Part shown: in pieces, positions 13,350-19,113 of the stretch
Layout: every line of letters starts with the position of its first letter
How positions within the stretch are numbered: position 1 is the first letter of the stretch
NCBI GenBank assembly: GCA_900751695.1
Contig: CAADSS010000020.1
Location: 1-21,643, forward strand
Direction of reading: 5' to 3'
Origin: an uncultured Collinsella sp.
GTDB lineage: Bacteria; Actinomycetota; Coriobacteriia; Coriobacteriales; Coriobacteriaceae
DNA length: 21,643 nt
Translations under genes and position numbers: made by a program
The notes under the pieces: model-generated
The model's database searches: none
Told to the model about the DNA's origin: nothing
The model's input: only the letters and a program-made list of their open reading frames with translations

Positions 13350-15026
13350 CTACGAGAGCGACGTTCTCAGCAACTCGTTGAAGAGCTTCGGGTTGCCCTT
13401 GCCGCGGCTCGCCTTCATGCACTGGCCCACCAAAAAGCCGATGACCTTCTGGTTGCCGTCACGATACTGCTGCGCCTGATCGGCACAGTTAGCCAGCACC
13501 TCGTCCACGATCGGCTGCAGCGCGCCGGCATCGCTCACCTGACGCATACCGCGCTCGTCGACGATCTTGTTGGGGTCGTCGCCGGTCTGGGCCATAGCCT
13601 CAAAGACCTCGTGCGCCTGGTTGGAGCTGATAGCATCGGTCGCCAGCAGCTTGGCAAGGGCTGCCACCTGAGCTGGCGCAATGCCGGACTCGGCGAGCGA
13701 CACGCCCGCACCCTTAAGGTAGGCGATCATCTCGTTCACCAGCAAGTTTGCAACCGTCTGGGCCTCCTTGCCAGCCATACCGGCAGCGGCGGCCTCAAAA
13801 AACTCGGCAAACTCCGGGTCGCCGGCAATCTGCTCGGCATCGGCCGTCTTAATGCCAAAGTCGGCCTCAAAGCGGGCGCGCTTGGCATCGGGCAGCTCGG
13901 GAATCTCGCCACGGCAGCGGTCGATGAACTCGTCGTCCAGATCGAACGGCGCCAGATCGGGATCGGGGAACAGACGATAGTCGTCGGCCGTTTCCTTCAC
14001 ACGCATGACCACGGTGCGTTTGCGGCTGGGCTCCCAGTGGCGGGTCTCCTGGTAGATGATGCCGCCCTCCTCGAGCACCTCGGCCTGGCGGCAGATCTCG
14101 TAGGCAAGGCCGTCGTGCAGGCTCTTAAACGAGTTGAGGTTCTTGAGCTCGGTCTTGGTGCCCAGCTTGGTCTCGCCGCGGCGGCGCAGCGACACGTTGC
14201 CGTCGCAGCGCATGGAACCCTTCTCCATGGAGCAATCGGAAATGCCCAGCGTCACAAAGATGCGACGGAGCTTCTCCATAAACAGACGAGCCTCCTCGGG
14301 CGTGCGCAGATCGGGCTCGGTGACAAGCTCGATGAGCGGCGTACCGCAGCGGTTGTAGTCGACAAGCGACTCGGCCGCGGCGGTAATGCGCCCCTCGGCG
14401 CCACCCACGTGGACCATCTTGGCGGCGTCCTCCTCCATGTGGATGCGCAGGATGCGGATGGGCACCGTGTAGGAACCGTCCTCGCGACGCTCGGGCATCT
14501 GCAGGTTGGACGCATCGTAGCTGGCCAGATGGCCGGCGCGCTGGTTGCCCTCGCGCATGGTCGACGTCATGGACGTGGACAGGCCCTCGGCGTTGGCCGA
14601 AGCGCTCGCCAGGCTCTGGGCCTCGGCCTCGCCAAACGCGCAGTCGGGGCGCTCGGCGGCACCGCGACCGGTCACGTCCAGGTCCAGGTGACCGTACATG
14701 GCAAAGGCGACCGGACCCTGCGTGGTCTGGAAGTTCTTGGCCATATCGGGATAGAAGTAGTGCTTGCGGTAGAACATCGAGTGGCGCTGGATCTCGCAGT
14801 TGGTGGCGAGACCGGCCTTGACGATGCTCTCGATGGCGCGCCTGTTGGGCACCGGCAGCGCGCCGGGCAGGCCCAGGCACACCGGGCACACGTTGGCGTT
14901 GGGCTCGTCGTCGTGGCTGAGCTTGCAGTTGCAGAACATCTTGGTATCGAGTGCGGTGAGCTCGGTATGGATCTCCAGGCCGATCACGGCCTCCCAATCC
15001 TGCAGGACCTCGGAAAGCTCCTTCAT
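13350..15026 (-). CDS. gatB: Asp/Glu-tRNA(Asn/Gln) amidotransferase subunit B
   Basis: tRNA-binding kinase subunit that activates Glu-tRNA(Gln) or Asp-tRNA(Asn) before amidation. The opening DWEAVIGLEIHTEL is diagnostic. Zinc-type cysteines are Cys32, Cys34, Cys47 and Cys50, followed by CLGLPGALPV and RKHYFYPDMAKNFQTT. HMEEDAAKMVH and the helical YqeY-like tail complete the family pattern. The protein has 558 residues where about 475-500 is normal. The excess is an insertion of about 65 residues, rich in Ala, Ser and Glu, between GHLDLDV (118) and RIHMEED (194). The start ATG overlaps the gatA stop as TAATG. It is the last gene of gatCAB. Confidence 0.96.
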   Translation of the reverse strand: MKELSEVLQDWEAVIGLEIHTELTALDTKMFCNCKLSHDDEPNANVCPVCLGLPGALPVPNRRAIESIVKAGLATNCEIQRHSMFYRKHYFYPDMAKNFQTTQGPVAFAMYGHLDLDVTGRGAAERPDCAFGEAEAQSLASASANAEGLSTSMTSTMREGNQRAGHLASYDASNLQMPERREDGSYTVPIRILRIHMEEDAAKMVHVGGAEGRITAAAESLVDYNRCGTPLIELVTEPDLRTPEEARLFMEKLRRIFVTLGISDCSMEKGSMRCDGNVSLRRRGETKLGTKTELKNLNSFKSLHDGLAYEICRQAEVLEEGGIIYQETRHWEPSRKRTVVMRVKETADDYRLFPDPDLAPFDLDDEFIDRCRGEIPELPDAKRARFEADFGIKTADAEQIAGDPEFAEFFEAAAAGMAGKEAQTVANLLVNEMIAYLKGAGVSLAESGIAPAQVAALAKLLATDAISSNQAHEVFEAMAQTGDDPNKIVDERGMRQVSDAGALQPIVDEVLANCADQAQQYRDGNQKVIGFLVGQCMKASRGKGNPKLFNELLRTSLS

Positions 15027-16540
15027 TACAGCTCGCCTCCCTTCCCGGCAAAATCGGGCGCTACGGAAAGCGCGGGCGCACCCGTGGCGGCATCGGCAAA
15101 GCCGCGCTCCAGGGCGCGGGCAAACGTGAGCAGCTGACGGTCCTTAAAGGCAGGCCCCACCAGCTGGGCAGAAACGGGCAGCTTGCTGTCCTCGCCCAGG
15201 CCCAGCGGCACCGAGATACCGCCGTTGCCGCAAATGTTGAGCGAGATGGTATACAGGTCGGAGAGATACATCTGCGTGGGGTCGCTGATCTCGCCAAACT
15301 TAAAGGCCGCGCGCGGCGAGGCGGGCATGAGGATGGTGTCCACCTTGGCATACGCGGCGTCGTAATCCTGCGTGATGAGTGTGCGAGCCTTCTGTGCGGC
15401 GTAGTAGTACTTGTCGTACACTCCCGAGCTCAACAGGTAGGCGCCGAGCATCTGACGGCGCTTGGCCTCGGCGCCAAAGCCGTGGGCGCGCGAAAGCGAG
15501 CTCTGGTCGGACAGGTTGGCGCAGCCCTCCTCCTGATAGCCGTAGCGAATGCCGTCGAAACGAGCCAAGTTGGAGAACGCCTCGGCCGGGCCGATGACGT
15601 AGTAGGCGGCGATGGCGGCGTCCAGGTGCGGCAGGTCGACCTCCACGAGCTCGGCGCCCTGGTTCTGCAGCTCCTGGGCGGCGCGCTGAACAGCGGCCTT
15701 GACCTCGGGCGTCAGACCCTCGGCCTCCATAAACGCGGGGATGACGCCCACGCGTTTGCCCTCGATGCTGTCGTTGAGATGCTCGGTAAAGTCGACGGCG
15801 CAGTCCTGGCTGGTGCAGTCGTACGGATCGTGGCCCGCGCCGGTAAGCGCGTTCATGGCCAGCGCGACATCCTCGACCGTGCGGCCAAAGGGTCCCACCT
15901 GGTCGAGCGACGAGCCAAAGGCAACCACGCCGTAACGGCTCACGGCGCCATACGTGGGCTTAAGGCCCACCACGCCGCACAGCGACGCCGGCTGGCGAAT
16001 GGAACCGCCGGTGTCCGAGCCCAGCGAGAGCGCGACCTCGCCCGCGGCGACGGCGGCAGCGGAGCCACCCGAGGAGCCGCCGGGCACGCGCTCGGTATCC
16101 CAAGGGTTGTTGGTACGGTGGAACGCCGAACTCTCGGTGGAGCTACCGAAGGCAAACTCGTCCATGTTGGCCTTGCCCATGGGCAGGCAGCCGGCATCGA
16201 GCATGCGCTGGACGCAGGTAGCGGTGTAGACGCTCTGGTAGTCCCCGAGCATGCGGGAAGCGCAGGTGGTGCGCGTGCCCACAAGGTTCATGTTGTCCTT
16301 GATGGCCAGCGGCACGCCCGCGAGCGGGGGCAGCGGCTTGTCTGCGGCACGGTCGGCATCCACGCGCGCGGCGGCCTCGAGCGCAAGCTCGGGCGCCACC
16401 TGCAGGAATGCCTGGACCCCGCCCTCGCGCGCCTCGATGGCGGCAAGGGAGGCCTGGGCCACCTCGGTAGCGGTAAAGTCGCCGGCGGCAACGCCCGCGG
16501 CGATCTGGGCGGCGGTAAGGGAATCGAAGCTCTGCGCCAT
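15026..16540 (-). CDS. gatA: Asp/Glu-tRNA amidotransferase subunit A
   Basis: Glutaminase of the amidase-signature family that feeds ammonia to GatB. The catalytic triad is Lys81 (in PLAIKDNM), cis-Ser156 (in GGSSGGS) and nucleophile Ser180 (in GSDTGGSIRQPA), with spacing as in known GatA proteins. 504 residues is close to the family length. The start ATG at 16540 overlaps the gatC stop as TAATG, so translation is coupled through all three genes. Confidence 0.97.
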   Translation of the reverse strand: MAQSFDSLTAAQIAAGVAAGDFTATEVAQASLAAIEAREGGVQAFLQVAPELALEAAARVDADRAADKPLPPLAGVPLAIKDNMNLVGTRTTCASRMLGDYQSVYTATCVQRMLDAGCLPMGKANMDEFAFGSSTESSAFHRTNNPWDTERVPGGSSGGSAAAVAAGEVALSLGSDTGGSIRQPASLCGVVGLKPTYGAVSRYGVVAFGSSLDQVGPFGRTVEDVALAMNALTGAGHDPYDCTSQDCAVDFTEHLNDSIEGKRVGVIPAFMEAEGLTPEVKAAVQRAAQELQNQGAELVEVDLPHLDAAIAAYYVIGPAEAFSNLARFDGIRYGYQEEGCANLSDQSSLSRAHGFGAEAKRRQMLGAYLLSSGVYDKYYYAAQKARTLITQDYDAAYAKVDTILMPASPRAAFKFGEISDPTQMYLSDLYTISLNICGNGGISVPLGLGEDSKLPVSAQLVGPAFKDRQLLTFARALERGFADAATGAPALSVAPDFAGKGGEL

Positions 16541-16851
16541 TACTCGCTCTCCCCCTCTCCCAAAATGGACGGCACGCGGAAGTAGCGGTCGCGCGCGCTG
16601 CCGGCGTTTTCGAGCGCAACGTCGAGCGGCAGGTCGCGCTCGGGCTCGCGCAGGTCATCGCCCATCACGTTGGACAGGCTTCCGATGGGATGGAACGTGG
16701 GCTCCACGTCGGGCAAGTCATATTGCAAGACGGGCTCGAGCATCTGGACGGCGTCGTTCATGTAGGACGTCATCTGGGTGAGCTCGTCATCGGTCAGTGC
16801 GATCTTTGCGTACTCGGCGATGCCGCGCACGTCTTTCTCGCTGAGTGCCAT
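16540..16851 (-). CDS. gatC: Asp/Glu-tRNA amidotransferase subunit C
   Basis: Small scaffold subunit that wraps GatA and GatB. The 103 residues fit the family, starting MALSEKDVRGIAEYAKIAL and ending with the usual acidic tail; the NDAVQMLEPVLQYDLPDVEP segment is typical. The ATG at 16851 is preferred over the upstream one at 16869 because GGAAGGGAG lies 5 nt before it. First gene of the operon. Confidence 0.95.
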   Translation of the reverse strand: MALSEKDVRGIAEYAKIALTDDELTQMTSYMNDAVQMLEPVLQYDLPDVEPTFHPIGSLSNVMGDDLREPERDLPLDVALENAGSARDRYFRVPSILGEGESE

Positions 16852-16886
16852 AGGCGCTCCCTTCCGCATAACAGATAAACCGCTCT

Positions 16887-16915
16887 AGTATACAAGGCCA
16901 CGCCGCTTGGAGCAG
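16887..16915 (-). promoter_or_regulatory. Probable gatCAB promoter
   Basis: A good -10 box TATACT (16887-16892) preceded by TG lies about 36 nt before gatC. The -35 position (CTGCTC, 16910-16915) is a poor match, so the call rests mainly on the -10. Confidence 0.45.
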
Positions 16916-16983
16916 GCGCTTTACCTAAATGCAGCGAAAACGTAACGAGGACGGCGGTTGGCAGGCCGCGGGCTGGCGGTTCT

Positions 16984-17045
16984 GCAGCGAAACCGCACCG
17001 TCCATAGCGAAAACCGTCGCACCCACAACGAAAACCATCACAACA
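16984..17045. repeat. Short phased repeats, about 21 bp
   Basis: Similar blocks start at 16984, 17004 and 17025, of the type RYARCGAAAACCGTCRCACC, with a more distant one at 16931. They lie upstream of the gatC promoter and overlap the left arm of the palindrome at 17032. Matches are imperfect. Confidence 0.5.
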
Positions 17046-17096
17046 TTCGACGCTTTTCGCCAAAATCGAGATTTTCATCGAATGTTGTGATGGTTT
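17032..17096. repeat. Large palindrome with perfect 19-bp arms
   Basis: Arms 17032-17050 (AAACCATCACAACATTCGA) and 17078-17096 are exact reverse complements around a 27-nt centre, which itself contains AAAATC-GA-GATTTT. No T-run follows on either strand, so it is not a typical terminator. Confidence 0.9.
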
Positions 17097-17105
17097 GGGC
17101 GCCCG

Positions 17106-17140
17106 ACCACCACAAAGGTGCCTGTCCCCATTGTGGTGGT
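17106..17140. repeat. Dyad after the sortase gene
   Basis: ACCACCACAA (17106-17115) pairs perfectly with TTGTGGTGGT (17131-17140) around GGTGCCTGTCCCC. It lies 14 nt past the sortase stop. The central motif looks like a widespread REP-type sequence, judged from memory. Confidence 0.7.
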
Positions 17141-17153
17141 TCTGGAGAATGTC

Positions 17154-18092
17154 TTATGCCGAGGCTTTGGCCTTGCGGCGCTTGCGGACCGCGTGAATCA
17201 CGATGTCCAGCAGCAACAGCACAATGGCCACGACCACGATGAGCACGGCGAACTCGCGCTTGCCCCAGTGGCGACCGGCCAGCGACTTTTGCTTGTCGAC
17301 GTCCTTCTTGTTGTACTTGGTGCGCACGCAGTGCACCAGCAGGCGATGGTCGTTTACACCGTAGGGCGTGCAGGTGACGAGCGTCACTTTGTCGGCGCCC
17401 GGCTCGATGGTCAGCGACTCCATCTCCTCGGGCAACACCACCTCGGAGTCCACCATCTTGTAGGCGAGTGTCTTGGTCATGGTGTGCAACAGCACCAGGT
17501 CGCCGGGCTCCAGCGAGTGAATGTCGTCGAACATGCTCAGGTTGCGCATGCCCGAGTGCGCGGTGAGCACGCAATGCGTCGAGGTGCCGCCCACCGGCAG
17601 GCTCGTGCCTTCCAAGTGCCCGACGCCCGCCATAAGGACTTCTTCGCTCGTGCCGTGGTAGATGGGCATGCTCACGTCGATGGAGGGGATCTCGACCCAG
17701 CTCATCATGGGGTCGCGGTCAAAGATGAGCTGCTGGGCGTAGGGCTCGATCTGGTCGGCGGGAAGCTCGGTGGCCTCGCCCGCCAGCTGCTCGTTAAAGG
17801 AGCGCGCCTGGAGCAGGATGCGCTCGCGCTCCTCGGCAGATAGCGCGTCCACGGTGCTGGACACGGTGCTGATCTGGTTGAACACGCCCGAGGCCTCGAG
17901 CCGGTCCAAAATCCACGGCCAGGTCATAAGGCCCACGCCAATAAGGATGATGACGATAGTGATGAGCCGATCGGCCCAGCGCGGCAGCCGCTTGCGGCGG
18001 CGCTTGGGCTTTGGTTGAGGTTTGGGCTGAGGGCTTGAGCCGCCGTTGTCCGCGGCGTTATTGCTCTTCATATGTTTGGCGCCCTGCACCAT
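17154..18092 (-). CDS. Class C-like pilus sortase
   Basis: Membrane transpeptidase that should link pilin subunits. The 312 residues show a proline- and lysine-rich cytoplasmic N-terminus, a membrane segment (about 43-61), the sortase barrel, and a second membrane segment near the C-terminus (about 283-302) ending in basic residues; two segments are typical of class C. Catalytic residues are His179 (in TAHSGM), Cys241 (in TLVTCTPYG) and Arg250 (in NDHRLLV). No canonical DPF/W lid motif is seen; DRDP near 125-128 is the nearest. The ATG at 18092 has GAGGAG 9 nt upstream. A separate unit from the pilin genes at 19114-21643. Confidence 0.93.
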   Translation of the reverse strand: MVQGAKHMKSNNAADNGGSSPQPKPQPKPKRRRKRLPRWADRLITIVIILIGVGLMTWPWILDRLEASGVFNQISTVSSTVDALSAEERERILLQARSFNEQLAGEATELPADQIEPYAQQLIFDRDPMMSWVEIPSIDVSMPIYHGTSEEVLMAGVGHLEGTSLPVGGTSTHCVLTAHSGMRNLSMFDDIHSLEPGDLVLLHTMTKTLAYKMVDSEVVLPEEMESLTIEPGADKVTLVTCTPYGVNDHRLLVHCVRTKYNKKDVDKQKSLAGRHWGKREFAVLIVVVAIVLLLLDIVIHAVRKRRKAKASA

Positions 18093-18108
18093 CGCCAGTC
18101 ACTCCTCT

Positions 18109-18136
18109 ACAACTCAAGTTGTCTAAACAAATAATA
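18109..18136 (-). promoter_or_regulatory. Possible sortase promoter and dyad
   Basis: On the minus strand a -10-like TATTAT (18131-18136) precedes a small dyad with 6-bp arms, ACAACT/AGTTGT (18109-18122). No good -35 is seen in the GC-rich sequence above it. Confidence 0.3.
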
Positions 18137-18222
18137 GCCGATTAGCAGGCTCCCCCGCCCGACAACACAGCTAGACCGCACCGTCCAGTCGAGGATAAGC
18201 CAGCATTTGAGTTTTCAAAATG

Positions 18223-18254
18223 TCCCGAATCGGCGGGGCGATTCGGGATACAAT
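18223..18254 (+). promoter_or_regulatory. Promoter-like dyad, copy A
   Basis: Perfect 10-bp inverted repeat TCCCGAATCG/CGATTCGGGA with a GCGGGG loop, directly followed by the -10-like TACAAT (18249-18254). The dyad covers the -35 region, as an operator would. It is identical in copy B at 18702-18733. Confidence 0.5.
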
Positions 18255-18260
18255 GTCAAT

Positions 18261-18359
18261 AGAAAACGACGCACCCCGCGTAAGTGTACGAGAGCGCGGG
18301 CGGCCTAGTTTTCAGTTTTTGTTAAATGCCCGGGATCCGACCCCCGGGCATTCTTATTT
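18261..18359 (+). ncRNA. Predicted small RNA, copy A (antitoxin candidate)
   Basis: About 100 nt from the predicted start after TACAAT to the terminator T-run. It contains a hairpin CCCGCG/CGCGGG and ends in a strong terminator. The plus-strand frame through it starts without a ribosome binding site, so an RNA product is favoured. Its 3' end overlaps the stop codon of the convergent peptide gene at 18354, so the two transcripts would be complementary there. Expression is inferred only. Confidence 0.4.
18325..18359 (+). terminator. Terminator shared by the small RNA and the convergent peptide gene
   Basis: AATGCCCGGG/CCCGGGCATT, a 10-bp stem with an 8-nt loop, then CTTATTT on the plus strand. 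The peptide stop codon (18354-18356, minus) lies inside this T-run. On the minus strand the stem is followed by the less T-rich TTAACAAAAA, so it is probably bidirectional. Confidence 0.8.
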
Positions 18360-18503
18360 GCGCTTTCGGCGCAAATGCCTTCTACCGTCCGCACCGCGCG
18401 TGCGCCTACGGACCTTAAACCGAACCTCATACGAGTCAAGAAACGCGATGATGAACGAGCCCACCGCCGCGAGGGCGGCGAGCGCGTTAAGGAATTTCAG
18501 CAT
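18354..18503 (-). CDS. 49-residue hydrophobic-basic peptide (toxin candidate)
   Basis: A short gene with an excellent ribosome binding site: GGAGGT, 6 nt before the ATG at 18503. The peptide opens MLKFLNALAALAAVGSFIIA, a single membrane-spanning helix (about residues 4-22). A strongly basic tail follows, with 13 Arg or Lys in the last 22 residues. This form resembles type I toxins such as Fst or TxpA, but there is no sequence match I can claim. A longer frame from 18698 lacks such a start. It converges on the small RNA at 18261-18359. No clear promoter is seen upstream. Other possibilities are a small membrane protein or a leader peptide. Confidence 0.6.
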   Translation of the reverse strand: MLKFLNALAALAAVGSFIIAFLDSYEVRFKVRRRTRGADGRRHLRRKRK

Positions 18504-18602
18504 TTGGGGACCTCCGATCGAGTCGTCGGCCGCCCGCGCACGGGATGCGTCGCAAGGCCATTTTACTGCGAGCGCATGCACCCACGGCTGGTAAACGCGA
18601 TT

Positions 18603-18631
18603 TTGACAAACATTTGTTCGATAGTTACACA
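18603..18631 (+). promoter_or_regulatory. Possible promoter upstream of copy B
   Basis: A perfect TTGACA (18603-18608), then 17 bp and a weak TACACA (18626-18631). Downstream are hairpins GGCTCC/GGAGCC and CCGGG-TTTG-CCCG before copy B begins. Confidence 0.35.
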
Positions 18632-18701
18632 CACGGCTCCTCGCCCAGCGGAGCCTGGCCGCATTGTCCGGGTTTGCCCGACGTGTTTGCGTTTTCAAAT
18701 G

Positions 18702-18733
18702 TCCCGAATCGGCGGGGCGATTCGGGATACAAT
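18702..18733 (+). promoter_or_regulatory. Promoter-like dyad, copy B
   Basis: Identical to the dyad and TACAAT box at 18223-18254, about 480 bp away. Confidence 0.5.
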
Positions 18734-18739
18734 CGTTAC

Positions 18740-18836
18740 AGGAAACGACACGCCCCGCGTAAGTGTTCGAAAGCGCGAGCGAGCAGTTTCCGGTGTTGTT
18801 AAATGCCCGGGCCTCTAACCCCGGGCATTCTTATTT
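18740..18836 (+). ncRNA. Predicted small RNA, copy B
   Basis: Homologue of the small RNA at 18261-18359, with the same promoter-like dyad and terminator stem, but a clearly different body: 8 of the first 26 bases differ, and more differ in the U-rich stretch before the terminator. It no longer faces an intact peptide gene. Confidence 0.4.
18802..18836 (+). terminator. Terminator of small RNA copy B
   Basis: The same stem as copy A (AATGCCCGGG/CCCGGGCATT) with a different 8-nt loop, followed by CTTATTT. Confidence 0.8.
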
Positions 18837-18945
18837 GCGCTTGTTGCGGCGCAAATGCCTTCTACCGTCCGCACCGCGCGTGCGCCTACGGACCTTAAAC
18901 CGAACCTCATACGAGTCAAGAAACGCGATGACGAACGTGCCCGCA
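18831..18945 (-). pseudogene. Beheaded copy of the 49-residue peptide gene
   Basis: The frame encodes VIAFLDSYEVRFKVRRR and onward to RRNKRK, with one extra Asn against copy A. Upstream of the homology the start codon, ribosome binding site and most of the membrane helix are gone, and a stop codon blocks the frame. At least 81 bp of the coding part (from 18851 on) are identical to copy A. Confidence 0.7.
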
Positions 18946-18975
18946 TCGGACGATGGAGGCTGACTGCGTTATCCC

Positions 18976-19014
18976 AAAAAATCGGGGCAGACTCCAGTGC
19001 GGAGTCTGCCCCGA
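18976..19014 (-). terminator. Terminator of the pilin operon
   Basis: Perfect 14-bp stem TCGGGGCAGACTCC/GGAGTCTGCCCCGA with a 5-nt loop, followed on the minus strand by TTTTTT. It lies 99 nt past the pilin stop codon. Confidence 0.95.
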
Positions 19015-19113
19015 AAAGAGAATGGCAAAGCAAGAACGTCGATGGACGAGAAAAGTGTCCGCAAGTCTCATGGCCATCACATCCCACCTGCCAAAGGGAT
19101 GGGTGAGCGAGCG

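Noticed and set aside
13305..15137. 610-residue plus-strand frame opposite gatB
   Set aside because: Shadow of gatB; low-complexity, His- and Ala-rich translation, no ribosome binding site.
15482..16585. 367-residue plus-strand frame opposite gatA
   Set aside because: Shadow of gatA with no recognisable domain.
18220..18594. 124-residue plus-strand frame over cassette copy A
   Set aside because: No ribosome binding site, and it reads through a strong terminator; copy B does not keep one frame throughout.
18354..18698. Long 114-residue version of the minus-strand peptide
   Set aside because: The N-terminal 65 residues have no ribosome binding site at their start, while an internal ATG at 18503 has a perfect one.
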